DNA of 64,000 nt from Lysinibacillus irui. GTDB taxonomy: Bacteria; Bacillota; Bacilli; Bacillales_A; Planococcaceae. The stretch covers positions 124,001 through 188,000 of the forward strand of contig NZ_CP113528.1 in NCBI RefSeq assembly GCF_028877475.1. Direction: 5' to 3'. The notes beneath the pieces are model-generated. The model did no database searches. It saw only the letters and a program-made list of their open reading frames with translations, and had not been told where the DNA came from. The translations under genes were made by a program, and so were the position numbers. Shown here piece after piece: positions 25,558-33,985 of this stretch; position 1 is the first letter of the stretch, and the number at the start of each line of letters is the position of its first letter.

Positions 25558-26016
25558 ATGAATATATTCAGTAATAAAGTCAATGAAATAAAAACACTGG
25601 AAAATGAGTTAATCCACTCTCTAGAAGATAATGTATACGGGAGACGTAAACAAGCACCACCAGCCTCAGTAGATTTCTACAACGATGTAAATGCGAAGAG
25701 AGTTTACTCTACACTTTCTCCACTTATTAAACTCCTATCTAGAAAAAGGCACAACAATGCACTTCATATGTACATGATAATGTTCCTAAGTGAAGAATTG
25801 AGTAAGTATGTAATGTATCAATTCAATAACGATCAGGAGGATTTTAAAATCGAATTTTTAGCCAAAGAAGCTGAATTACTAATTTTAGATTTATACAACA
25901 TTATGGAATTAGCAGAGAATAAAACGAAAGGGAAAAAATTCAGTATCGATGAAAAGTATATTTTTAAAGATGAAAAAAATATAATCAGAACTAATCTAGA
26001 ACTATTAACTGAATAA
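25558..26016 (+). CDS. Unknown helical protein
   Basis: 152 residues from ATG at 25558 (SD AAAGGGGATAA). All-alpha by composition, no membrane segment or motif. Last gene of the unit that starts at 22616; a terminator follows at 26041. Confidence 0.6.
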   Translation: MNIFSNKVNEIKTLENELIHSLEDNVYGRRKQAPPASVDFYNDVNAKRVYSTLSPLIKLLSRKRHNNALHMYMIMFLSEELSKYVMYQFNNDQEDFKIEFLAKEAELLILDLYNIMELAENKTKGKKFSIDEKYIFKDEKNIIRTNLELLTE

Positions 26017-26040
26017 GGATAAGTATGTTCCTTAATAATA

Positions 26041-26071
26041 AAACAAGTTCTATCAATGGACTTGTTTTTTA
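26041..26071 (+). terminator. Terminator AAACAAGT/ACTTGTTTTTT
   Basis: Eight-pair stem with a T run, 25 bp after the 25558-26016 stop and just before the next promoter. Confidence 0.75.
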
Positions 26072-26094
26072 TTTTCTTTAACCAGTATTTGTGG

Positions 26095-26236
26095 TATTCT
26101 CAAAGTATATTTTTAAACTTATTTTTCTCTAACCAAACGGTGAAGAGCATTATTTCTAAAAGCGCTTATTACAGCGATTGATAAAGGCACAGGTCTGTCT
26201 TTAACGATTCAATCCTTGTAATAGGCGTTTTTTTTG
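26095..26236 (+). promoter_or_regulatory. Extended -10 promoter and CCAAACGG-type leader terminator (copy 1)
   Basis: TGGTATTCT extended -10 ends at 26100. About 30 nt on is AACCAAACGGTGAAGAG (26131-26147), then a terminator stem: CGCTTATTACA with TGTAATAGGCG, inner AAAGG...CTTT containing AGGTCTGTC, and eight T (to 26235). The SD AAAGGAGG of the next gene follows. One of six such leaders in the window. Confidence 0.8.
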
Positions 26237-26268
26237 TTGCCTAAATATAACAAAGGAGGAATGACATC

Positions 26269-26709
26269 ATGCGTGTAAACATGGTTTGGTCTGGAATTAG
26301 ACAACAACATTCGAAGGAAATCTATAATATTCCTTGGGGCACTATTCGAGTATCTGAAGGTAATCACTGTACATTGTTTTATTTTGAGGGTGAGTGTGTG
26401 GATCTTAACGATGTAAGAGAGATATTTACTTACTTTCAAAGAAACAAGCTGTTCTGTAGGTCTATCAAATTATTTGAAACTGGTAATATCCCTAGAATGG
26501 AGAAGTATGGATTTACTCATAACGGCATGTTTTATATCTTACCATTACACGATATTTCATTACTTGCTATACCTTATGGCAATCAGGAATGGTGTTTGCA
26601 GTTAGATAAACGTAGTGGAAGCGGCATTGATTTAAGAATGTTGCAAGCTTTCCCATATTTTCAGGAAACATTTAGACAGCTATCATTAGAAGAATTGTCC
26701 TCGATTTAG
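26269..26709 (+). CDS. Unknown protein behind a CCAAACGG leader
   Basis: 146 residues, ATG with excellent SD (AAAGGAGGAATGACATC). Mixed alpha/beta, several aromatic residues, no recognised motif. First gene after the copy-1 leader, followed 59 bp later by the NYN-domain gene. Confidence 0.65.
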   Translation: MRVNMVWSGIRQQHSKEIYNIPWGTIRVSEGNHCTLFYFEGECVDLNDVREIFTYFQRNKLFCRSIKLFETGNIPRMEKYGFTHNGMFYILPLHDISLLAIPYGNQEWCLQLDKRSGSGIDLRMLQAFPYFQETFRQLSLEELSSI

Positions 26710-26768
26710 CATATCTTGTATGCTTGACGACCTTTTAATAGATAAGAAAATTTTTAGGAGAGATATTT

Positions 26769-27374
26769 ATGAAAAATGTTAATATCCCAATAATTGAAGA
26801 CGAAATGAATGTTATTCATCAATTACACAAAATTAATGTCCATGGACTTTCATGGACCAATTTCTACAAAACACTAGGTTATATGGCTAATGCTAAGATA
26901 ACTCCTTATTTTGCTTGTGCAAACGTAGAACGTAAAGATAAAGTTTTTCATACTAATCGATCTACTTTCTTTAATGCATTGCGTAAGCGCGGTGTAAATG
27001 TTCTTGAGGGGCTAGCTGTTAGAGAGTCAAAAGATAATCGAATTGAGAAGGGCGTAGATGTTTTAGTCGCTTTACAAATCTACAAAGAGGCTTTAAAGGG
27101 CGCACGTGACATTATAGTTTGCTCAGCTGATAGTGATCTTGTGCCAGCTGTTAAAGAAGCTCAGAACATGGGTGTTCGTGTACATGTTGTCATGAGTGAC
27201 TATACTCCTGGTTGTGAACTATCTACTATTGCTGATCGTGTTATTAGCTTAGAAACAATTGTCCAATCAATGGTTGAACGTGGAAAAATCAACTTTAAGA
27301 ATCAAGAAAAACCATACTTATTTACAAACGCTGTGTGTTATAAGCAGCATAGAAAGGGACTTCAGTATGCTTGA
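26769..27374 (+). CDS. NYN (PIN-like) domain protein, LabA/DUF88-like
   Basis: 201 residues. The core KGVDVLVALQIYKEAL followed by DIIVCSADSDLVPAVKEA and VRVHVV matches NYN-domain nucleases, in which acidic residues in these motifs bind metal and cleave RNA. The usual first-strand aspartate (DGxN) is not present: the N-terminus reads MKNVNIPIIEDEMNV, so either another acidic residue is used or the enzyme is impaired. SD TTTAGGAG. A leader-like terminator separates it from the MoxR gene. Confidence 0.7.
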   Translation: MKNVNIPIIEDEMNVIHQLHKINVHGLSWTNFYKTLGYMANAKITPYFACANVERKDKVFHTNRSTFFNALRKRGVNVLEGLAVRESKDNRIEKGVDVLVALQIYKEALKGARDIIVCSADSDLVPAVKEAQNMGVRVHVVMSDYTPGCELSTIADRVISLETIVQSMVERGKINFKNQEKPYLFTNAVCYKQHRKGLQYA

Positions 27375-27441
27375 AATTCAATAATTCACTTCAAAGCATC
27401 CTGTCAAAATACTGTTCAACTAAATACTGGGAGAACTAATT

Positions 27442-27479
27442 AAAAGGGAAACAACGATTAACTACGTTGTTTCCTTTTT
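27442..27479 (+). terminator. Terminator before the MoxR gene
   Basis: AAAGGGAAACAACG pairs with CGTTGTTTCCTTTTT. It lies 48 bp before the MoxR ATG and 68 bp after the NYN stop; could be a plain terminator or a leader attenuator. Confidence 0.75.
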
Positions 27480-27527
27480 CAATGAAAAATAATAATGCTG
27501 TCCATAGCAAAAAGGAGAAATTTAAAT

Positions 27528-28976
27528 ATGACTATTAACTTTCAAAAAGTAACGATTTCAGATGTTGCAATCAATACAGTAAAGGATTCCATTCCAGGCT
27601 TTGTGGAAAATATCGATGCTTTCGAAGGTACAAAGAATAACTTATACATTCGAGTTAAGTTTAAAAAACTTGACCTTCATGCTTATATGGTAATCGATTC
27701 AAAGAACCGCTTAATGGTTCATTACTGTGAAGAAGTTGAAAAGAATTTACCATGTAAACATCGGAATTTATTAGCTGCTATAGCTAATTATTTTGGCCAT
27801 TCAATTGAATTAACCAATACTAAGACAAAGTTAGTTGAATACAAAGATTTTGAAAAGCAATTTGAAAAAGTTAGATGGGAAAACAAAAATGATGAATTCA
27901 AGCTAATCCCAACTATAAAAGATACTTTACCTGCTACTAACCAAGTAGAAAAACAAACAGTACCAGTTGAACAACTAATTGACCGCGATTGGGAAACTGG
28001 TTGGAATGGGGTACAAGATTATTTAGATTCTCAAGGTGTTGATATTGCCTTACAGAATAAAATTCTGGAGCGGAGAAAACGGATTAGTATGCATGTTCCT
28101 ATTCAACAGGAACAAACAGCTCCCTCAAAACCTGCTACACCATATCAAGGAGAGACTTTCAGACGAGTATTGCGACATATCTTTAATGATAAGCATTTAA
28201 TTCTTATCGGGGGTAAAGGTACCGGTAAAGATACTTTGATTAATACACTTGCCTGGATCTTTAACTTCCCGCTACTTCTTCAAATTGGCGACAAAGATAC
28301 ATCAAGAGAAACCATCGTTGCTGAGCCAGCATTCCGTGATAATGAAAGTACTTATGATTTATCCCAATTTACTAAAACTGTTCAGCATGGTGGATTAGTA
28401 AACTATGCCGAAGTTAACTTTCTAAAAGGGGATATTACTTCTGTATTTCATTCACTATTTGATGAAAATGAAGCCTTAGCAACGCCTTTAGGTCCAATTC
28501 AAGCACACGAAGATTTTTTAATGTGCTGCTCCATGAATGTTGGTAATGGATACTTTGATGTTAATAAACTGAATGATGCATTTAAAGATCGTTTTGCAGT
28601 AGTTCGATTACCACAAACAATGGAATTCCAGAACCTTATTAAAGAAAAAAGTGGTTTGGTAGATTCTAATGCTCTTGAGTTTCTATCTACAATAAAGAAA
28701 AATCTAGAAGAGTTATTCTTTGATGGTTTGTGTCACAGCGCAGATACAGTTCGAGGATATATCGATGCAGCAAAATACTTCTTAAATTTTGGATTTAACA
28801 ATGAAACACGTATTGAAGTTGTTGAAGACTATATAATCAACAAGGTGGAAGACACAGAGGAATACTTCGAAGCTCGAAACGCAGTACGTGAGGCATTTTC
28901 TGAATTAAAATTATCGCCATTTCCTTTCACAGAGGAAGAGAAAGCCTATTCCAATGCACAGGAGGACGATAATTAA
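27528..28976 (+). CDS. MoxR-type AAA+ ATPase with SWIM-like N-terminus
   Basis: 482 residues from ATG at 27528 (SD AAAAGGAG). Walker A GGKGTGKDT at about 228-236; NYAEVNFLKGDI and sensor-like CCSMNVGNG downstream fit MoxR/RavA-family AAA+ ATPases. The N-terminal HYCEEVEKNLPCKH (about 73-86) resembles a partial SWIM zinc finger (second CxH kept). MoxR proteins usually pair with a VWA protein and act as chaperone-like activators. Its stop overlaps the start of the VWA gene (TAATG), so the pair is coupled. Confidence 0.75.
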   Translation: MTINFQKVTISDVAINTVKDSIPGFVENIDAFEGTKNNLYIRVKFKKLDLHAYMVIDSKNRLMVHYCEEVEKNLPCKHRNLLAAIANYFGHSIELTNTKTKLVEYKDFEKQFEKVRWENKNDEFKLIPTIKDTLPATNQVEKQTVPVEQLIDRDWETGWNGVQDYLDSQGVDIALQNKILERRKRISMHVPIQQEQTAPSKPATPYQGETFRRVLRHIFNDKHLILIGGKGTGKDTLINTLAWIFNFPLLLQIGDKDTSRETIVAEPAFRDNESTYDLSQFTKTVQHGGLVNYAEVNFLKGDITSVFHSLFDENEALATPLGPIQAHEDFLMCCSMNVGNGYFDVNKLNDAFKDRFAVVRLPQTMEFQNLIKEKSGLVDSNALEFLSTIKKNLEELFFDGLCHSADTVRGYIDAAKYFLNFGFNNETRIEVVEDYIINKVEDTEEYFEARNAVREAFSELKLSPFPFTEEEKAYSNAQEDDN

Positions 28977-30907
28977 TGAGCAGCTTAAATGTAAAATTAA
29001 AAGAAGTAAAGGGTAGACGATTACACCGTTATCTTCGTAAGAAATTCAATAGACGCGATTTTGATTTTGATTGGACAGATTTTAGTACGGCATATTTTGA
29101 CGGAAAAACAATTTTCGTAAAGTATGATGTCCATAAACCTAATAAGTTGTTTTCTGAAGCCGAGATCCATATATTACATCTCGGCTTTGCTTACCATGAG
29201 ATGGGTCATAAACTTTATGATATTGTGAGTGACTTTAAAGAATGGATACTTAGTAATTCTTCAGAAGATAAAGTGGAGTGGGAAAAAAATACGAAATGGC
29301 CAAAGAACATCGTTCACACTTGGGGAAACCTTGCTTTGGACGGTAGGTTAGAGAGATTTCTACGTATCGATTATCCTTTTACGATTGATGAAATTGATTA
29401 TTTAAATTATGAATGGGCTTATCCTCCTTCACCAGAAGAAAGACGGGGAGAAAGCAAAGTTAATGATTTTCTTGAAATGTACGGTCGTAGGTGCTTAGAA
29501 ATGGAGGATTTAGAAGGCTGGCACAGCGATGTAGTTTCATTAATGGACCAGTATCAACCACTATTGGACGAATCCTTTACCCAAACTTCTACTATTGACT
29601 GTCTAAATAAAAGTAAAGAACATTTAACAGCTGTATGGCCAACATTGTATCAATGGATACAAGAGGAAGAACAAGAACCCGCTTCTATTAGCTCGAATAC
29701 TAGCAAAGAAGCGGATCTTGAAAATTCAGAGTGGGCTACTTCTGATGAGGTTAAAAATAACGTCCAACGAATCTTGGATAAATTAAAGGATATGTTTAAC
29801 GGCGCTGAAAGCCCTCATAACGAGTCTATAGACAATGATGATAACAATATTGAAGATGGCAAAGAAGACGGCTTAGAAGATAATTTAAAGCCTAAAGAGA
29901 ACACTATTCAAATCATCTTTCCCGAGAACACTCAACCTAGAACCAAGCCTGATTTTAAAAGGTTAATTGCTAACACTGAGAAAGAAGTAGAAAATACTCA
30001 CCAGCAGGCACATGAAGAGTTAAAAGAAGATGAAATTATAGAATCACCAATTGCCGTCATGGTAAATAATACTCCCATTAACGACACAGTTAAGGAATGT
30101 AGTTATGATCATAAAAATGAAGCGGTGTTTGATGAAATGGTAATTTCGAATCGACGCCAGATATTTGCTCTTGAAAAAGCCTTGCAAGTCATCTTAGCAC
30201 CAATCCCTGAAATTCGATCTAAGAATCAAAAACGAGGTCGGCTACGCCCACATAGCGTATGGCGTGCTGTTTATTGTGATGATGATAATATACGTACAAA
30301 AATTAATAGGGGCTCACCTAAGGAAGACGCTAGTATTTCCCTAATGGTTGATATTAGTTATTCTACCACCTCAATGTGTGGCACCCAAAAGCAAGTTATC
30401 ACTGAAATGAAAGAGGCCTTATCGGTTGTTTTATCAGCTGCACATAATATTAAGTTACCGTCAAAAGCCTTTGCATTTACAAGTGATTTCGCTACTAATG
30501 ACACTTTTATTTATCATTTGAAGCCAAACGATCACTTGCTTAAACCGCAGCATAAGGGGGCTATTGGCGGTTTACGTCCAGAAATGGGCAACCGTGATGT
30601 CATTGCGCTCCAATATTTATTAAATCAAGTGAAAGATCGTAAAGAGTCTATTCGCTTGGCATTTATGATTAGTGATGGGGCACCAAATTTCTATGAAAAT
30701 GAATCCGAAGAAACCATAAAAGAGATGGTTAAATCAGCAAACAAAAATGGCGTTGATGTTTTTTGTATATTTGTTGGGAACGATAACTGGGGTTATCAAT
30801 GTGCTAAAAGAATGTACGGAAATAGAGTAATACGTTCAAAATCAGGTTTAGCATCTGATTTAAAAAGACATTTAATTAAAGTGTTATCACTCCGCCGAGG
30901 ACTATAA
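28976..30907 (+). CDS. HExxH metallopeptidase-like plus VWA domain protein (DUF2201-like)
   Basis: 643 residues. N-terminal HEMGH (about 72-76) in a helix is a zinc-protease-type motif, followed by GNLALDGRLERF; then an acidic linker (about 230-380), then a VWA domain with MIDAS start DISYSTTS (about 459-466) and later SDGAPNF. This order matches putative metallopeptidase plus VWA-like proteins partnered with MoxR ATPases. Likely substrate-binding partner of the upstream AAA+ protein. A diverged fragment of this gene lies at 31454-31518. Confidence 0.75.
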   Translation: MSSLNVKLKEVKGRRLHRYLRKKFNRRDFDFDWTDFSTAYFDGKTIFVKYDVHKPNKLFSEAEIHILHLGFAYHEMGHKLYDIVSDFKEWILSNSSEDKVEWEKNTKWPKNIVHTWGNLALDGRLERFLRIDYPFTIDEIDYLNYEWAYPPSPEERRGESKVNDFLEMYGRRCLEMEDLEGWHSDVVSLMDQYQPLLDESFTQTSTIDCLNKSKEHLTAVWPTLYQWIQEEEQEPASISSNTSKEADLENSEWATSDEVKNNVQRILDKLKDMFNGAESPHNESIDNDDNNIEDGKEDGLEDNLKPKENTIQIIFPENTQPRTKPDFKRLIANTEKEVENTHQQAHEELKEDEIIESPIAVMVNNTPINDTVKECSYDHKNEAVFDEMVISNRRQIFALEKALQVILAPIPEIRSKNQKRGRLRPHSVWRAVYCDDDNIRTKINRGSPKEDASISLMVDISYSTTSMCGTQKQVITEMKEALSVVLSAAHNIKLPSKAFAFTSDFATNDTFIYHLKPNDHLLKPQHKGAIGGLRPEMGNRDVIALQYLLNQVKDRKESIRLAFMISDGAPNFYENESEETIKEMVKSANKNGVDVFCIFVGNDNWGYQCAKRMYGNRVIRSKSGLASDLKRHLIKVLSLRRGL

Positions 30908-31045
30908 TGGTGAATCGTGAGGAAGGTTCTTGATAAACCTTAAGATGAGACGATTTATTACCAAATATTTTGGTCAATAAAAAGTTAATGAACAATGGCA
31001 AAAGACTTTCAAGCTATGAAGTATAAAAGATAAGATCGGAGAAAC

Positions 31046-31387
31046 ATGATGAGAAAAAATAAAGCTGAGATGGGTATTGTAGTTGGTCCATTTGCAAAAA
31101 TAGAATTCGAAGATTGTATTAAATACACTAGTAATTTCGAGGGGTATGAATATTATATAAAAGAGACACCCTTAGGAATGTTTTTATTGATAGACAATTT
31201 TAGTACAACACCATTTATCCTAACGGAATATACAATAGATGATAATGATGTTTTATCTTCATTAGAAGCAATGTATCAAAAAGGCATAGTTGCAACAGAT
31301 TCTTTAGAAAAATTTAAAGAAGCAGTTCAAAATCATATTTATGAAGATGCCAAAAACTTATTTGAGAAATACTTGGCACTAGACTGA
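31046..31387 (+). CDS. Unknown small protein
   Basis: 113 residues; ATG at 31046 or 31049, SD TCGGAGAA. No family recognised. Lies between the VWA gene and the VWA remnant/IS element. No clear promoter seen in the 138 bp upstream, which contain only two weak hairpins. Confidence 0.55.
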   Translation: MMRKNKAEMGIVVGPFAKIEFEDCIKYTSNFEGYEYYIKETPLGMFLLIDNFSTTPFILTEYTIDDNDVLSSLEAMYQKGIVATDSLEKFKEAVQNHIYEDAKNLFEKYLALD

Positions 31388-31453
31388 TAAAAAAATTTAA
31401 TTGTTCTACTTAAGCACAATTTCTATATTTACTAGTTAAAACTATAGAACAGT

Positions 31454-31518
31454 TTCTTGAACCGCAGCATCGAGGTGCTAGTGATGGCTTACACCCTGAA
31501 ATGGTTAACCTTATGTAA
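31454..31518 (+). pseudogene. Remnant of the VWA gene
   Basis: Translates to FLEPQHRGASDGLHPEMVNL, matching LLKPQHKGAIGGLRPEMGN at about residues 521-540 of the upstream VWA protein (DNA at 30539-30595). A stop follows directly. It is a leftover from a tandem or recombined copy next to the IS. Confidence 0.75.
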
Positions 31519-31519
31519 T

Positions 31520-31542
31520 AATAAAGACCAAGACAGCTATAA
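31520..31542 (+). terminator. Left half of a terminator hairpin split by the IS
   Basis: AATAAAGACCAAGAC (31520-31534) plus GCTA pairs with TAGC plus GTCTTGGTCTTTATT (33237-33251) on the other side of the IS, which is followed by a T run. Removing the IS restores a 19-pair stem with a TAA loop. Confidence 0.85.
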
Positions 31543-31588
31543 TGAACTGCACCCCGTCAAGTAGACAGTGGAAATAATAAAAAATGTA

Positions 31589-32512
31589 TTAAGCGGCTTG
31601 AGTCCTGAATTCTAACGGACTCAAGCCGTTTAATCGTTTCTGATAACGATAGTAATTATAAAAATGAATATACTCATCAATCGCTAGTTTTAACTCTTCA
31701 TATGAATCGTACTTATGTAAATAATACTTCTCACACTTCAATGTGCCCCAAAATGATTCAATTGGTCCGTTATCAATACATCGACCAACACGGGACATAC
31801 TCTGTGTCATATTGGCTGTATCCACAATTCGCTTAAATTCCTTCGATGTATATTGAAAACCTCGATCACTATGTATTAATGGCTGTTCGCCTGATTGTAA
31901 TGATTGAATAGCTGATTTGATTGTTTTGAAAACAAGGGAATTATTATTCGAATGACCTAACACATAACTCACAATTGAACCATCATATAAATCGATAATT
32001 GCACTTAAATAAGCTTTTTTCCCGTTTCCATACTTAAACTCTGTGACATCTGTACACCATTTTTCATTGGGCTTTTTCGATGTAAATGCTCTATTTAATA
32101 CGTTCTCCGCCACATGATGTGCTGGGGATTTACGATAAGGCTTGCGCTTTCTACGAATAACAGACTTCAATCCACTAATCTGCATTAAACGATAAATACG
32201 CTTTTCGTTAACCATCGTTTGATTATTTTCTTTTCGCTGACGATTGATTGTCAACGTTGTACGACGATAGCCGTAAATACCATCTACTTGTTGGTAAAGG
32301 AGATGAATGTCCTTTAAAATGGCTTCATTTTCAACTTCTCTGTTAGAAGGCTTGCGACTTAACCACTTATAGTAAGCTGCACGCGAAACATCAGCTATTT
32401 CACATAGTAAAAGAATCGAAAGTTCTTCCTCTCGATGTAAATCTTGAATCGCTAAATAGCGTTGCTGTAGACGTATTTGGCTTAACGATGCCTCCTTTCG
32501 ATTTCCTCTAAC
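31589..32512 (-). CDS. IS3-family transposase orfB (integrase core)
   Basis: Read from the -1 frameshift at 32512 it gives 307 residues with the DDE catalytic triad: D in WCTDVTEF, D in IHSDRGFQYTS, E in GPIESFWGTLK. The frame is open from the frameshift site, through RRTTLTINR, to the stop. There is no strong independent start (TTG at 32254 is possible for a short form). It catalyses strand cutting and joining of the element. Confidence 0.9.
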   Translation of the reverse strand, partial: VRGNRKEASLSQIRLQQRYLAIQDLHREEELSILLLCEIADVSRAAYYKWLSRKPSNREVENEAILKDIHLLYQQVDGIYGYRRTTLTINRQRKENNQTMVNEKRIYRLMQISGLKSVIRRKRKPYRKSPAHHVAENVLNRAFTSKKPNEKWCTDVTEFKYGNGKKAYLSAIIDLYDGSIVSYVLGHSNNNSLVFKTIKSAIQSLQSGEQPLIHSDRGFQYTSKEFKRIVDTANMTQSMSRVGRCIDNGPIESFWGTLKCEKYYLHKYDSYEELKLAIDEYIHFYNYYRYQKRLNGLSPLEFRTQAA

Positions 32513-33162
32513 TTTTTTAAAAATAAATTTTCTGCACGTAAACGTTCATTTTCACGTTCAATACGTTGAATCTCTAATTTCAATTTCTCCTCAACGGTTA
32601 ATTCGACTTCATCTTTTGTGCGACCACGACGATCACGTAATCCCTCTTCACCATTCGTTTCAAATTTCTTCGTCCATTGATATACCTGTTGATACGAAAC
32701 ACCATAGGTATGCGCTGCCAACTGATAATTTTTCTGGTGCTTCAAACAGTACTCGACAATCTCAATACGTTCTTCAAAAGTTGTCTTTCTTCCTTCGGTC
32801 ATAGCTTGACTCATTCCTTTACCTGAATCTTTTATTTCACTATGACTAGTATACTTTTTTACCCAGCTTTTTAAAACGGAGGTACTGCTAATCTCGTATT
32901 TCGCCAACACCTCCATCTGTGAATAATTTCGTTGAATGTAGTCCTCCACAGCCGCTAATTTTAACTCTTTTGAATAGAACTTACATGAAGTAGCTTCTTG
33001 TAATCCTTCACGTCCACCTGCCTCAAATTTCATTTTCCATCTATGAAAAGTTTGATGATCTATTGAAAACCTTTCACACAATTCATTGATAGAATAGTGA
33101 CCTTCTTCGAACAATTGAAGGATATATAGTTTCAACTCGAGTGAATGTTTGCTTCGCCCCAT
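32482..33162 (-). CDS. IS3-family transposase orfA (helix-turn-helix, leucine zipper)
   Basis: 226 residues: two helix-turn-helix units (about 5-50 and 120-175, the latter YGVSYQQVYQWTKKF) and a C-terminal coiled coil (about 185-222, IERENERLRAENLFLKKL). Binds the IS ends and forms the N-terminal part of the OrfAB fusion made by -1 frameshifting on A AAA AAG near its end. SD GGGGAGTA before the ATG at 33162. Confidence 0.9.
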   Translation of the reverse strand: MGRSKHSLELKLYILQLFEEGHYSINELCERFSIDHQTFHRWKMKFEAGGREGLQEATSCKFYSKELKLAAVEDYIQRNYSQMEVLAKYEISSTSVLKSWVKKYTSHSEIKDSGKGMSQAMTEGRKTTFEERIEIVEYCLKHQKNYQLAAHTYGVSYQQVYQWTKKFETNGEEGLRDRRGRTKDEVELTVEEKLKLEIQRIERENERLRAENLFLKKLEEIERRHR

Positions 33163-33257
33163 AAAAAATACTCCCCTTAGATAAACAGATTTTATTTTTT
33201 CATCTGTCTACCTAATAGGGAGCATATCATAATAGCGTCTTGGTCTTTATTTTTTTA

Positions 33258-33455
33258 TCATATTGGAAAATCCATTAACCGTTCAGATATAAAAGCTAAA
33301 CCAATAAAGAACGATATTGGGATAATTATACCTTTGTAATCCTTTGTATTTTGCTTCAGGTTCCCATACACGATACGTCCACATATCGTTAACGCTATAA
33401 CTTGCATAACCAAAATGATCAGTAATCCAAAAAATATAATAGCAGCAGTTATCAC
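33258..33455 (-). CDS. Small two-helix membrane protein
   Basis: 65 residues from GTG at 33455, with GGAGG at 33470-33466 ten bases upstream. Two predicted membrane helices (about 4-28 and 43-58) with a basic loop (GNLKQNTKDYKG). Function unknown; could be a small holin- or toxin-like peptide or a membrane regulator. It lies beside the restored half of the split terminator. Confidence 0.5.
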   Translation of the reverse strand: MITAAIIFFGLLIILVMQVIALTICGRIVYGNLKQNTKDYKGIIIPISFFIGLAFISERLMDFPI

Positions 33456-33493
33456 TATACATCCACCTCCATTCTTATGATACGTAAATTTAG

Positions 33494-33542
33494 AAAACCC
33501 CCCAATACTGTCTCAAAAAGAGTCTAGTATTGAGGGGTTTTC
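33494..33542. terminator. Strong bidirectional terminator
   Basis: AAAACCCCCCAATACT pairs with AGTATTGAGGGGTTTT, loop of about 15. T-rich on the plus side and A-rich on the other. Confidence 0.8.
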
Positions 33543-33700
33543 CCTTATACGCTGTCATTTAATTATTTATTATTATAAAACATTTACCAGACGATGTAAA
33601 TTTATTACTCATATTTTGATATATAACCCATTAGTAGTTGAATATATACTCGAAAATATAACTTAATTTAGTTGCACATGACGTTTTACTTAGTTGTCAG

Positions 33701-33793
33701 GACACTGATTTCAACTGATTAAATAACATAACACGAGCTCAAATGGCTAAAGTAATGATGCGATCTCTACGAATAAGTGATTTAAAGAAATAG
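33701..33793 (+). pseudogene. SLH-domain-like gene remnant
   Basis: Frame reads LNNITRAQMAKVMMRSLRIS then DLKK and stop; ITRAQMAKV is the signature of S-layer homology domains that bind cell-wall polymers. The frame is broken by a stop just upstream (DTDFN, stop, LNNIT). No SD or start. A GTCTTGGT-type terminator follows at 33795-33837, resembling the one split by the IS. Confidence 0.55.
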
Positions 33794-33794
33794 A

Positions 33795-33837
33795 GACCAA
33801 GACCAAGAGACTTTAAATAGCGTCTTGGTTATTATTT
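33795..33837 (+). terminator. Hairpin ACCAAGAC/GTCTTGGT after the SLH fragment
   Basis: Same stem words and the ATAGCGTCTTGGT right arm as the terminator disrupted at 31520/33237, so probably a duplicated 3' end. Followed by TTATTATTTG, a weak T run. Confidence 0.6.
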
Positions 33838-33985
33838 GTCTAGTGATGCAAATATTTGTTGTTATAAATGGAGCAAATTCCTGTAATTAAGAAATTCCCC
33901 CTTATAAGGTGAATATTTTAGGTTTTATTTGAAAACCTATAACATGCACATTCAGTTAATGAAGGTATTACAGGAGGTAAAAGTT

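Larger units (their letters stand above)
31543..33229 (-). mobile_element. IS3-family (IS150-like) insertion sequence, complete
   Basis: Ends TGAACTGCACCCC... and ...GGGAGCATATCA form imperfect terminal inverted repeats (shared core GTAGACAG). Flanked by TAA on both sides (31540-31542 and 33230-33232), a 3-bp target duplication. Contains orfA and orfB overlapping with a slippery A AAA AAG (minus, 32518-32512) for -1 frameshifting. Apparently intact. Length about 1.69 kb, larger than IS150 because orfA carries two helix-turn-helix units. Confidence 0.9.
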
